64,000 bases of DNA from Vibrio genomosp. F10 str. ZF-129 (GTDB lineage Bacteria > Pseudomonadota > Gammaproteobacteria > Enterobacterales > Vibrionaceae). The stretch lies in contig NZ_AJYQ02000097.1 in the NCBI RefSeq assembly GCF_000287055.2, forward strand, positions 27,232 through 91,231, written 5' to 3'. This document shows positions 45,419 through 54,160 of this stretch, piece by piece (positions within the stretch are counted from its first letter, which is position 1; every line of letters begins with the position of its first letter). Made by a program: the position numbers and the translations under genes. The notes under the pieces were generated by a model. That model was given only the letters and a program-made list of their open reading frames with translations, was not told where the DNA came from and made no database searches.

Positions 45419-45447
45419 AATGCCAATCCAACAGGGTTGGCATTTTT
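45419..45447 (+). terminator. Terminator of torECA
   Basis: AATGCCAA/TTGGCATT stem followed by TTTT, 26 bases after torA. The operon therefore ends without torD. Confidence 0.9.
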
Positions 45448-45462
45448 GTATTAAAATCCAAG

Positions 45463-45513
45463 TAGATAGTACAGATAAACAGACAGTACGTAGAAATAGA
45501 TAGTACAGAATAA
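45463..45513. repeat. Three tandem 17-bp imperfect repeats
   Basis: The units start at 45463, 45480 and 45497: TAGATAGTACAGATAAA, CAGACAGTACGTAGAAA and TAGATAGTACAGAATAA. The first and third share 13 identical starting bases. They lie between the torA terminator and the alpha-galactosidase gene. Confidence 0.85.
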
Positions 45514-45578
45514 TCGTTACTAGCAGTCATTGCTCATTTCTCATTGGCCTAAAATAAACAGAGAGGTAAGTCGCCGTT

Positions 45579-47324
45579 ATGCCGCAAATCATTACTTTAG
45601 CTTGCCAGCGCGAGGTATCGGTTCTCAATAATGATCTCTCAGTGTCCTTGGCTAACCAGGAGCTCACCTTTCGTTTTATTGGACTTCACAACAATCCAAT
45701 TCCAAGTGACTACCGATTGTTTACCATGCCGTTCGATTTTGAACTGTCGGCGACCTTGCTCGGTGATGGTTTTCAGATGCTAGCTCAGACTTCAGGAAGT
45801 TGTGATAATCCAATAGAAATAGGTCGTTGTGCAGACAACGATGCGAGTTATCGAATTTACCCACAAACCGAGGCTAAGCGTTATTATAACTATCTCGTCA
45901 TAGAAGACTCTGCGGGATATACCTTGTTAGGCTTTACCAGCTGCCATCGATTTGCAGGGTATTTTCAAATCATCAATCAGGAAGGCAAACGCACTATCTC
46001 GGCGAATATAGATGGTGAGAAAACGTACCCACTTGACTGGGATAGCCAAAGGCTTGAATCTGTTGCTGTGCTCAGCGGGCCTTCTCTGTCTTTACTGTTT
46101 GAAGAGTATTCTCAGCTCATTAAACATCATCATCCGACTAAATCCACGTTGACACAAAAGTCACCGATTGGCTGGTGCTCTTGGTATGCGTATTACGATG
46201 CCGTAACAGAGAACAACATAGCTCATAATGTAAAGGCGATGAAACAGGATCTTTCTTATATAGATTGGGTGTTATTGGACGACGGATACCAGGCGTTTAT
46301 GGGTGACTGGTTAACCCCATCGTCGAAGTTTTCTCACGGCGTAAAAGCGATGATTCAAGCGATCATCAAACAGGGGAAGAAACCGGCTATTTGGTTAGCG
46401 CCTTTTATCGTAGAACCCAAGTCTGCGCTATTCAAACAACACCCAGACTGGTTTGTCCGACACGAATCTGGTGAGCTGCTCAAAGCTGAAGATGTGACTT
46501 ATGGCGGTTGGCGCTGTACGCCTTGGTATGTGCTGGATACATCAAATACTGAAGTGCAAGACCACCTAACTCACATTTTTAAAACGATGCATGAAGATTG
46601 GGGCGTGCAGCTTTTTAAACTCGATGCGAATTATTGGGGCACATTAAAAGGAAAGCGTGACCAAACGGGTGTAACAGGGATTCAAGCGTATCGAATGGGG
46701 ATGAAAGCTATAGAGAAGGGAGCCGGAGACGCATGGATACTCGGTTGTAATGCACCCATGTGGCCATCATTGGGTCTGGTCGATGCAATGCGGGTCTCTG
46801 ATGACGTAGAACGGTCTCCCGCTCGTTTTTGTCAGATTGCCCAAGAAACCTTTTTCCGCAGTTGGCAACATCGCCAGCTTTGGCATATTGACCCAGACTG
46901 CGCGACCTTTGTCTCACTCGCCAATCAGTCTACCGAACGCCAGTATTACGATTTTCATCGTACCGCTCTATTGGCAAGTGGAGGTTTACTTCTTTCAGGG
47001 GATCCACTTCCAGAGCTTACTCCTTATGCTAAGTCGAGCTTGACCAAGCTTGTGCTGCGGCAAAAACACAATCAAAAAGCGTCGAAGTTCACATCGTTAT
47101 CGCTTTCCCATGCGTTTCTCCCGATAACGGACAGAAACGATCTGCATTGCTTATTCAATTATCACTCTGAACTCGAAGAGTTTACGTTAACGTCCAAACA
47201 AGCGGTCTATTGGTACGATTATTGGTCGGGTAAAAAGCTGACGTCAAAGCCAACAAATGCACTTCAAATCAGTTTAGAAAAAGGTCCAAGTAGTCGGGCG
47301 ATCATTACCGCGATTGCTAAGTGA
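45579..47324 (+). CDS. Alpha-galactosidase-like glycoside hydrolase (GH36/clan GH-D)
   Basis: 581 residues with no signal peptide, so probably cytoplasmic. An N-terminal beta-sandwich (1-185) is followed by a TIM barrel with GWCSWYAYYD (198-207) and WVLLDDGYQ (230-238). The nucleophile is D349 in FKLDANYW and the acid/base Asp is in MRVSDDVE (about 408-409). GH36 removes terminal alpha-galactose (melibiose, raffinose types). No sugar transporter, regulator or other catabolic gene is next to it, so its substrate is uncertain. GAGAGG precedes the ATG. Confidence 0.85.
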   Translation: MPQIITLACQREVSVLNNDLSVSLANQELTFRFIGLHNNPIPSDYRLFTMPFDFELSATLLGDGFQMLAQTSGSCDNPIEIGRCADNDASYRIYPQTEAKRYYNYLVIEDSAGYTLLGFTSCHRFAGYFQIINQEGKRTISANIDGEKTYPLDWDSQRLESVAVLSGPSLSLLFEEYSQLIKHHHPTKSTLTQKSPIGWCSWYAYYDAVTENNIAHNVKAMKQDLSYIDWVLLDDGYQAFMGDWLTPSSKFSHGVKAMIQAIIKQGKKPAIWLAPFIVEPKSALFKQHPDWFVRHESGELLKAEDVTYGGWRCTPWYVLDTSNTEVQDHLTHIFKTMHEDWGVQLFKLDANYWGTLKGKRDQTGVTGIQAYRMGMKAIEKGAGDAWILGCNAPMWPSLGLVDAMRVSDDVERSPARFCQIAQETFFRSWQHRQLWHIDPDCATFVSLANQSTERQYYDFHRTALLASGGLLLSGDPLPELTPYAKSSLTKLVLRQKHNQKASKFTSLSLSHAFLPITDRNDLHCLFNYHSELEEFTLTSKQAVYWYDYWSGKKLTSKPTNALQISLEKGPSSRAIITAIAK

Positions 47325-47393
47325 ACCCCGATTCCTGAGTAAAAACGGATGGATAAATAAATGGATAATCACACAAGCTGAAATCTTTGTGGG

Positions 47394-48617
47394 TTACTCA
47401 AATAGAAAGAAATATCCATAGCCGACAATAAAGGCGGGGATCACTGAGTAAATCGTTGCCATCAAGGCGGCTTTTGGTGCAAGAGCGATTGCAGGAAACA
47501 ACGCGTCACCATCGTTTGAAATAGAATTAGCCAGTTGGCTTGATAGCGGAACCGCCCCAGACAGGTAAAGACTTGTGATCAATATCTGTGGGCCGCAGCC
47601 AGGAAGAATACCAACAGCCAGCCCGATGAGTGGCATCCAGACTCCCCACCCAGAAACACTGGCTTTAATATCAAGACCAGAAAAAAAAGCGGTGAGCTCA
47701 AAAAACAGAAAGGCGATGATGACCCAGGCGGTGACAAAATTGGTATCTTGGGCCGCTTTTTGAATCGGGTGAGAGGTCGAGTATTTATGATCTTCGGAAA
47801 CGGTGGTTTGGTAGTCTTTTAACTCTTTAGTCAATGACCACAAAAGCATGCTAACAATGATGAGTATGCAGCCAATCCACTCGATGGTCATATCAGAAAG
47901 GGATAAAAGATGATTAATATCCACTTGAAACGAGCCAAGTACCGCTATTATCGTCACTGGAATGAGCAGCGCTTTCCAGAACATGCCTTGTAAATTGATG
48001 GCTTTGCTTTCGAATTTTTTCTCTGAACATTCTGCTTGGGGTAGGAGGTTCATTCGAGCATTATTCTCTGGCATTGTTTCAATCTCAGGCCTTAAGAAAT
48101 CATCTCTATGCAGTTTGTTGACGGTCCACCCAGAGAGACACCCTACGACAACACCAAGAGCAATAACACTTAATCCCACTTGAGGTGTGCTCGCAATCAG
48201 CAGAAAAGCGGCATCACCCATTGTCGAGGTGAGCACAGCCACCATTGCTCCGAATCCTACGCGGCCACTGATAAACTGGGTCGTCACTACAATTGCGCCC
48301 CCGCAACCGGGTAACGCCCCGAGAAGCGAAGCAAAAATGACCTGATGAGTACGAGAGCGTGTATAGAGCTGAACCAGTGGACTGTTTTTGCGGATTCGAC
48401 TGGAAAGATAGTGATAGATCGCCAATGTAAATGCGACATAACATGAAACCGCCCAAAAAGCATCGGATAAGGTCGATACGGTGATTTGCCTTGTGGTATC
48501 GGATGCCAGTAGAGCAAGGAGACAAATGGGAAGAATCAGTCGTTTATAAGTTAAACGAAACTGAGTCGATGAAAGCCAAGATAAATGATGGTTAAAAGGG
48601 CTGAATGTATTCATCAA
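47394..48617 (-). CDS. Putative manganese exporter (MneA/MntX-type, about 10 membrane helices)
   Basis: 407 residues of an internally duplicated membrane protein. Each half has the PGCG motif (GALPGCGG at 101-107; GILPGCGPQ near 335) followed by a Ser/Gly-Asp block (TSTMGDAAFL; NSISNDGDALF), in opposite topology. The middle, about residues 165-210, is a hydrophilic loop. This layout fits the V. cholerae MneA group, reported to export Mn2+. I assign it by pattern, not alignment. It is preceded by a strong Fur box over its -10 and is divergent from Mn-dependent pyrophosphatase. Confidence 0.7.
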   Translation of the reverse strand: MMNTFSPFNHHLSWLSSTQFRLTYKRLILPICLLALLASDTTRQITVSTLSDAFWAVSCYVAFTLAIYHYLSSRIRKNSPLVQLYTRSRTHQVIFASLLGALPGCGGAIVVTTQFISGRVGFGAMVAVLTSTMGDAAFLLIASTPQVGLSVIALGVVVGCLSGWTVNKLHRDDFLRPEIETMPENNARMNLLPQAECSEKKFESKAINLQGMFWKALLIPVTIIAVLGSFQVDINHLLSLSDMTIEWIGCILIIVSMLLWSLTKELKDYQTTVSEDHKYSTSHPIQKAAQDTNFVTAWVIIAFLFFELTAFFSGLDIKASVSGWGVWMPLIGLAVGILPGCGPQILITSLYLSGAVPLSSQLANSISNDGDALFPAIALAPKAALMATIYSVIPAFIVGYGYFFLFE

Positions 48618-49046
48618 CAGAGAATCCGTAATTATTCAATACCTTTATTATATGCAAATGATAACCATTATCAATCGCATTTATTTTGATTTTTTAGGGG
48701 GAGGTTCTTTTGTCAATATCAGCAGTAAGACGTACAACAGAAGTTGTGCCACTTTAAAAGCCTATCCCTTGCTTGTAAATTCGAGAGTAACTGCATGGTA
48801 TATTTGGAAAAATTAGGTTTAGTAACGGAAAGCAGCGATAAATAAGCCGTGGTCGGTGATGAGAATATGGATAGAAAATACTGGTTAAAAAGATACGTTA
48901 TAGATCGAAAAAAAATGACAGAGACACGCTTGGTTTATGCTTTGAGATGTAAAGGAATGACAAATTAAAAAATTCAGGTAAAGTAACACCTTTGTGAGCA
49001 ACCTCACCCCGCAGAGGGTGAACAAACTAAATGAACAGGAAGAAAA
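48618..49046. other. Divergent intergenic region between the exporter and ppaC
   Basis: About 430 bases. It holds the exporter promoter with a Fur box near the exporter end. The rest contains no credible ORF. A small GGGTG hairpin lies near 49002-49020 just before ppaC; I see no match to the yybP-ykoY manganese riboswitch. Confidence 0.5.
48647..48672 (-). promoter_or_regulatory. Fur box overlapping the promoter of the exporter gene
   Basis: GCAAATGATAACCATTATC (48654-48672) matches 16 of 19 bases of the Fur consensus GATAATGATAATCATTATC and is palindromic. On the minus strand a perfect TATAAT -10 (48647-48652) lies beside it, 30 bases before the start codon. Confidence 0.8.
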
Positions 49047-49952
49047 ATGATTCTAGTTGTCGGTCATAAGAACCCAGATAGTGACAGTATTTGTAGCGCA
49101 TTAGTAGCCACTGAGCTATTAAAGTCTCGTGGTCTTGAAGCGATGCCAATTCGCCAAGGCGAAATTAACCGCGAAACGCAGCACATTCTAGAGGTTGCTG
49201 ATGCTAAATCTCCGGAACTGCGTACATCTGTTGCTGGCGAAAAAATCTGGTTAGTAGACTACTCTGATCTAGCACAAGCCCCTGATGATGTCGCTGATGC
49301 TGAAATCCTAGGTATTGTTGACCATCACCGTCTTGGTGATGTAATGACTGTCAACCCTATGGAAGCATGGATCTGGCCTGTAGGTTGTACTAACACTGTT
49401 CTATTTAACATGTTCAAAATAGAAGGCCATACGATTTCTCAACAGATCGCTAAGCTGATGATGTCGGCGATTCTTTCTGACACGGTAGGCTTTGCTTCGC
49501 CAACATGTACTCAAAAAGATAAAGATGCCGTTGCAGAGCTGGCTAAAATCGCAGACGTACAAGATGTTGATGCATTCATCAAAGATCTTTTGATTGCAAA
49601 AACAGACATCGAAGGCCTTTCTGCTGCTGAACTCGTAGAGAAAGATCTAAAAGGTTACCCATTTAATGGGCGTGATGTGGTTGTAGGCCAAGTTGAACTT
49701 GCAACTCTAGAGCAAGTGGACGGCATGATTGAAGAGCTAGAAGCGGATCTAGAAGCTCGTTGTGCGAAAGACAATCTAGCCTTCGCTGCTGTTATGTTAA
49801 CGGACATTACAACGGCTCAGACTCGTCTTCTTTACAAAGGCGAGTGGGCTGAAAAATTAGTGAAGCATGAAAAAGATGGCTTACTAATGATGGAAGACAC
49901 GCTAAGCCGTAAAAAGCAAGGTTGGCCTTGGCTGCAAGCTGAATTAGTATAA
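49047..49952 (+). CDS. ppaC: Manganese-dependent inorganic pyrophosphatase (family II)
   Basis: 301 residues of the DHH superfamily. The metal ligands are in VVGHKNPDSDSICSA (His and Asps), VDYSD and IVDHHRLGD, and the C-terminal DHHA2 domain ends with SRKKQGWPWLQ. It hydrolyses PPi in the cytoplasm and needs Mn2+. Family II enzymes are found in vibrios beside the usual Ppa. AGGAAG precedes the ATG. Confidence 0.95.
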   Translation: MILVVGHKNPDSDSICSALVATELLKSRGLEAMPIRQGEINRETQHILEVADAKSPELRTSVAGEKIWLVDYSDLAQAPDDVADAEILGIVDHHRLGDVMTVNPMEAWIWPVGCTNTVLFNMFKIEGHTISQQIAKLMMSAILSDTVGFASPTCTQKDKDAVAELAKIADVQDVDAFIKDLLIAKTDIEGLSAAELVEKDLKGYPFNGRDVVVGQVELATLEQVDGMIEELEADLEARCAKDNLAFAAVMLTDITTAQTRLLYKGEWAEKLVKHEKDGLLMMEDTLSRKKQGWPWLQAELV

Positions 49953-49969
49953 TCAAATGTGAATTATTG

Positions 49970-50004
49970 AAGCGCCCACAGGCATGGTCTGTGGGCGCTT
50001 TTAT
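49970..50004 (+). terminator. Terminator of ppaC
   Basis: AAGCGCCCACAG/CTGTGGGCGCTT stem followed by Ts. Confidence 0.94.
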
Positions 50005-50035
50005 TATGAAAGCTTAAAAAGCTGAGGAATAAAAC

Positions 50036-50428
50036 ATGACAACGACAGCGCTAAACGCCGATCAAATCGCGACGATTAACCGTTATAACGATGATCAACG
50101 TTTCAAATATTGTATAAAAGAAATCGTCACCAATAAGCAAGTTTGGATTCTTACCGATGAACATGGCTGTGTGATGCTCAATACAGAGGACGATGATTGT
50201 GTCCCTGTCTGGCCAAACGAAGAGTTTGCGACGGCTTGGGCAACGGATGATTGGAAAGAGTGCAAAGCAGAAGCTATTTCATTAAACAAATGGCATAGCC
50301 GATGGACTCAGGGGCTTGAAGATGATGAGCTTTCCATCGTTGTATTTCCAAACGAAAAGGAAGAAGGCGTGATTGTTTTTCCAGACGAATTTGACTTTGA
50401 ACTAAAAAAACAAGCAGCAAAACGTTAG
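50036..50428 (+). CDS. DUF2750 domain protein
   Basis: 130 residues, acidic, cytoplasmic. The layout fits DUF2750: N-terminal helices, VWILTDEHGCVMLNTEDDDC, VPVWPNEEFATAWA and C-terminal SIVVFPNEKEEGVIVFPDEF. Function unknown; members resemble SUKH/DUF immunity-like folds, but there is no toxin next to it. It follows ppaC after the terminator. Confidence 0.75.
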   Translation: MTTTALNADQIATINRYNDDQRFKYCIKEIVTNKQVWILTDEHGCVMLNTEDDDCVPVWPNEEFATAWATDDWKECKAEAISLNKWHSRWTQGLEDDELSIVVFPNEKEEGVIVFPDEFDFELKKQAAKR

Positions 50429-50455
50429 TCAATTTTGTCGAGTCACTCCTCAGTG

Positions 50456-50493
50456 AAAGTCATTCACTGTAAGAACAGGCGGAATGACTTTTA
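50456..50493. terminator. Terminator between the DUF2750 gene and sapF (convergent)
   Basis: AAAGTCATTC/GAATGACTTT stem with a 16-base loop, A- and T-runs on both sides. Confidence 0.8.
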
Positions 50494-50546
50494 CTGAATT
50501 TTTCGTACTCATAGATCCCAAGTTCAGACTATTTAACCAAGTTAGG

Positions 50547-51332
50547 CTATTTAAAAAAGGGCGCTTTATTAAAATGGCTTTCAATCATACGTTGAGTGAT
50601 AGGATGTTGGGGGTCAGATAGCACTTGGTGTGTCTCTCCTGATTCAACGACATCGCCCTCATGCATTACAATCACTTTATCGGTAATGTGCTTCATTATT
50701 CCAATATGTTGGGATACGTACACAAAAGAAACGCCCATCTCTTCTTGTAGTTCCAAAAATAGGTTAATGATCTGAGATCGCATTGCCATGTCTAGGCCAT
50801 TGAGTGCTTCATCTGCAACAATAATGGAAGGCTGAAGAATGAGTGCTCTCGCCAAACAAATGCGCTGTTTTTGCCCTGTTGCTAACATTTGTGGATAGAA
50901 ATAGGCGTGCTCAGGCAGAAGGCCAACTCTTCTTAACGTTTCTTTGACCCGTTTCATTCGAGCGTCAGGAGTCATATTGGTGTTTCTCTTCAGCGGCCCT
51001 TCGAGTATTCGGCCCACTTGAATCCTGGGGTTCAAAGACGTGTTTGGATCTTGAAAAATCATTCGAATCAACTTGCAACGTGTTGAATAGTCTTTGTGCT
51101 CTAACAGTTCGCCATTAACACGAATGTTACCCTCTGTAGGTTCAACCATGCCGGAGAGCATTCGAGCGAGGGTTGACTTTCCAGAGCCATTTTGCCCGAT
51201 AAATCCGATGGTTTGTCCTGCATCTAATGAAAAACTGACGGGCTTAACCGCGTGATGAATTTTCTTTCGAAAAAAGCCAGAACGGGTAACAAAGTCTTTT
51301 TTCAGCCCGCTGACCTCCAACAATGCGCTCAT
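50547..51332 (-). CDS. sapF: Peptide ABC transporter ATP-binding protein SapF
   Basis: 261 residues. Walker [10 protein letters not shown] (near residue 47), an ABC signature region with [15 protein letters not shown] (the usual LSGGQ is degenerate), and Walker [13 protein letters not shown], where Ala replaces the usual Pro. It powers the Sap transporter with SapD. The start overlaps sapD by 4 bases. Confidence 0.93.
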   Translation of the reverse strand: MSALLEVSGLKKDFVTRSGFFRKKIHHAVKPVSFSLDAGQTIGFIGQNGSGKSTLARMLSGMVEPTEGNIRVNGELLEHKDYSTRCKLIRMIFQDPNTSLNPRIQVGRILEGPLKRNTNMTPDARMKRVKETLRRVGLLPEHAYFYPQMLATGQKQRICLARALILQPSIIVADEALNGLDMAMRSQIINLFLELQEEMGVSFVYVSQHIGIMKHITDKVIVMHEGDVVESGETHQVLSDPQHPITQRMIESHFNKAPFFK

Positions 51333-52324
51333 TGTTTTGTCTCCATGTTAAGAGGAAAGTGGCAAGCAAATTTATGTTGCTTAATTCGCCGAGTAGGGGG
51401 AATCATTACGCATTGTTTTTGAGCGTAGGGGCATCTTGGCCCGAGTCGGCAGCCAATAGGTAAATGTTGAAGAGGTGGAATAGAGCCGGGTAAAGACTGT
51501 AATTTCTGTTTATGAGGAATCCAATCACTGAAATCAGGAACGGCTTTGAGCAATGCAGAAGTATAAGGGTGCTTTGGCGCAGACAAAATCTTCTTGGTAC
51601 TGGCGGATTCTACCGATTGCCCACAATACATTACTGTGATGCGGGTCGCCCATTGAGTAATGGTGGCTAAGTCGTGCCCAACCAACATAATGGTCGTATT
51701 GTGTAGTTGATTCATTCGGCTTAACAGACGCAAAATTTGTGATTGTGTTATTGGATCGAGATCATTGGTCGGCTCATCGGCAATTAATATCTTAGGTTTA
51801 GTCGCGATAGCCATTGCGATCATCACTTTTTGGCATTCTCCATCCGTGAGTTCATATGGGTAGCTTTCCATTAAGCTCTTATGATCTTTTATGCCTACTT
51901 TGTGCAGCAGTGTAACGGCCTGTTTTTTACGCCATTTTAATCGTTCCCACCAACGCCCTGTAAATGTTCTAGATGGGATGGATTCAATCAACTGCCTACC
52001 GATTTTCTCAGAAGGGTCGAGGCAGGTGGAAGGTTCTTGGAAAATCATAGCGATATCACGGGCGATGACTTTACGTCTTTCTCTGGGCGCGAGTTGCAAA
52101 AGGTCTATGTTTCCGAAGCGCATTCGATCGGCAGTCACTTTCCAGTTGTCTTTACAAACCCCGACAATAGCCTTAGCGACAAGACTTTTACCTGATCCCG
52201 ACTCGCCAACTAGACCTCGAATCTCTCCTTCATTTAAGGTTAGACTCATGCGATCTACCGCTTTGACTAAGCCTTGAGGTGTGTCTATTTCAATCGTGAG
52301 ATGGCGAATATCTAATAGCGGCAT
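51329..52324 (-). CDS. sapD: Peptide ABC transporter ATP-binding protein SapD
   Basis: 331 residues. Walker A is [13 protein letters not shown], the degenerate signature [15 protein letters not shown], and Walker [12 protein letters not shown]; the C-terminal oligopeptide-transporter tail has a Cys/Pro-rich [15 protein letters not shown] block. In E. coli SapD also supports Trk potassium uptake. It overlaps sapC (TAATG). Confidence 0.94.
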   Translation of the reverse strand: MPLLDIRHLTIEIDTPQGLVKAVDRMSLTLNEGEIRGLVGESGSGKSLVAKAIVGVCKDNWKVTADRMRFGNIDLLQLAPRERRKVIARDIAMIFQEPSTCLDPSEKIGRQLIESIPSRTFTGRWWERLKWRKKQAVTLLHKVGIKDHKSLMESYPYELTDGECQKVMIAMAIATKPKILIADEPTNDLDPITQSQILRLLSRMNQLHNTTIMLVGHDLATITQWATRITVMYCGQSVESASTKKILSAPKHPYTSALLKAVPDFSDWIPHKQKLQSLPGSIPPLQHLPIGCRLGPRCPYAQKQCVMIPPTRRIKQHKFACHFPLNMETKQ

Positions 52325-53211
52325 TACTCAGTCCCCGCATTAAGCGCTTGTCTGATCCCTTCGCCAACCAAGTTGATCACGATAACCGTGACCATAATGG
52401 CCAGTCCTGGAAGTGTCACCGTCCAAGGCGCGAGATAAATCAGTTCAACCGAATCACCTAAAATGGCGCCCCACTCAGAGCTGGGTGCCTGCGCACCTAA
52501 TCCGAGGAATCCAAGTGCGGATATATCTAAAATTGCAATCGACAACGCGTAGGTCATCTCAGTGGCGATGACGATCAGAATGTTAGGTAAAATAGAGCTC
52601 CACAGGAGGTAAAAGTCATTCGCGCCATCTAAGCGAGCGGCCATAATGTAGTCTTTTTCAATCTCATTGTGAACGGCGATATAAACAGAACGGATGAAGC
52701 GTGGAATCAGAGCAAGACAAATCGCCAAAAGAATATTGAACTCACCGAAACCGAGAAAGGCGACAAAAATAATGGCCAGCAATAAAGAAGGGATCGACAT
52801 AATCGTATCAAGCAAATGATTGAGAGTACTTGATAATAGACCTTTGGTCATGCCGGCAAGGATACCAATGATGCAACCTACAGTCGCAGCAATAGCCGTG
52901 ATCACTACCGCAGCCCCAAAGGTAAGTTGAGAGCCTTGAATCAGCCGAGAAAGAATATCTCGACCTAAATCGTCGGTCCCTAGAAAGTACTCAACGGTCC
53001 CTGATGGGTTCCATGAAGGAGGAATAAGAAGCTGTGTCGATTGTGCTTGCGGATCATGAGGTGTGATCAAGGGTGAAGCTAGTGTAATCAAAATAATGAT
53101 AACCAGGCACCACAAACCGAACATTGCAAGGCTGTTAGAGCGAAAACTTCGCCAGAACCGTTGGAACTGAGTCGGGATATGCTCTTCTTGATAAATGTTA
53201 TTTGTTAGCAT
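52324..53211 (-). CDS. sapC: Peptide ABC transporter permease SapC
   Basis: 295 residues (E. coli: 296), five to six membrane helices. The N-terminal [20 protein letters not shown] (about residues 74-93) is the conserved DppC/OppC block, and the EAA-like loop [20 protein letters not shown] lies near 195. The ATG at 53211 gives the family N-terminus ([13 protein letters not shown]) and overlaps sapB by 14 bases; the farther upstream start at 53250 is less likely. Confidence 0.92.
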   Translation of the reverse strand: MLTNNIYQEEHIPTQFQRFWRSFRSNSLAMFGLWCLVIIILITLASPLITPHDPQAQSTQLLIPPSWNPSGTVEYFLGTDDLGRDILSRLIQGSQLTFGAAVVITAIAATVGCIIGILAGMTKGLLSSTLNHLLDTIMSIPSLLLAIIFVAFLGFGEFNILLAICLALIPRFIRSVYIAVHNEIEKDYIMAARLDGANDFYLLWSSILPNILIVIATEMTYALSIAILDISALGFLGLGAQAPSSEWGAILGDSVELIYLAPWTVTLPGLAIMVTVIVINLVGEGIRQALNAGTE

Positions 53212-54160
53212 ACCAACCCTTTCTCTCCAATGGGTTAACCATTGCACCAATTAAGTCTGAAATAATATTTGCGGTTAACACAAACGTCGCGACCACCATA
53301 ACACCGGCCTGTATAGACGTATAATCTTGATTGGATAATGCATCAAGTAACCATCGGCCGATTCCTGGCCAGTTAAAAATGGTCTCAGTAATAATCGCCA
53401 GGGTGAGCATACTAGAGAGTTGGACACCAATTTTTGGGATGATGGGCGGAATGGCGTTTCTCATTACGTGCTGGGTAATGATCTCAAGAGTCGTGAGACC
53501 TCTTATTCGAGCCGCTCGAATGTAATTTTGTGTCATGACTTCTGCAACAGACGTTCTCATCAATCGAATAACTTGCGTGGTGGGTGCCAATGCCAATACC
53601 AAGCAGGGTAATATTAAGTGTTCTAAAACACTTTGAACGGTATGAGCCCGATACTTTCCTTCCGTAAAGAAGGCATCGATCAAAGCAAACCCAGTCACGT
53701 GCTCTACCTGGTAAAGAAAATCGTACCGACCCGCAATAGGTAATACTTGATATTCTAAAGAAAACACCATGATCAATAGTAATGCGACCCAAAAAATGGG
53801 AGCAGAATAACCCGTCATTGAGGTGAACGAGATAATGCTATCGATCCACTTGCCTTGTTTCATTCCTGCTAGCGTACCGAGTGGAATACCGACAAACATT
53901 GAGATGATGAAAGCGATCAAACATAATTCAATGGTCGCAGGGAAAACGATGATGAGCTCATCAATGATAGGTACTCCATTATTATTGACCCCAAAGTTAA
54001 GCTGAGAAAGCTCGACAAGATAGCTTAACCAGCCACTCCAGAAATCAAGATGTGCCCACGGAGATAGGGCGTCAAGGCGAACAATATTGAATCCAATGAG
54101 CGTAAGCAGCAATAGAGTAATAAAAAACAGATTCAGACGACGAAGCGTATATAAAAACAT
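53198..54160 (-). CDS. sapB: Peptide ABC transporter permease SapB
   Basis: 320 residues (E. coli: 321), six membrane helices. The EAA loop is NYIRAARIRGLTTLEIITQH (about residues 213-232) and the family stretch EIIFNWPGIGRWL-like ETIFNWPGIGRWLLDAL follows. Starts inside the sapA stop (TAATG). Confidence 0.93.
   Translation of the reverse strand: MFLYTLRRLNLFFITLLLLTLIGFNIVRLDALSPWAHLDFWSGWLSYLVELSQLNFGVNNNGVPIIDELIIVFPATIELCLIAFIISMFVGIPLGTLAGMKQGKWIDSIISFTSMTGYSAPIFWVALLLIMVFSLEYQVLPIAGRYDFLYQVEHVTGFALIDAFFTEGKYRAHTVQSVLEHLILPCLVLALAPTTQVIRLMRTSVAEVMTQNYIRAARIRGLTTLEIITQHVMRNAIPPIIPKIGVQLSSMLTLAIITETIFNWPGIGRWLLDALSNQDYTSIQAGVMVVATFVLTANIISDLIGAMVNPLERKGWYANK

Noticed and set aside
48794..48844. 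Mini-ORF reading MVYLEKLGLVTESSDK before ppaC
   Set aside because: Only 16 codons with no ribosome site; more likely chance or a remnant too short to support.
48970..49046. Manganese (yybP-ykoY) riboswitch before ppaC
   Set aside because: Only a small GGGTG hairpin is present; the conserved loop sequences are missing.
50036..50428. DUF2750 gene as the immunity part of a toxin system
   Set aside because: No toxin-like gene is adjacent; the neighbours are ppaC and the convergent sap operon.
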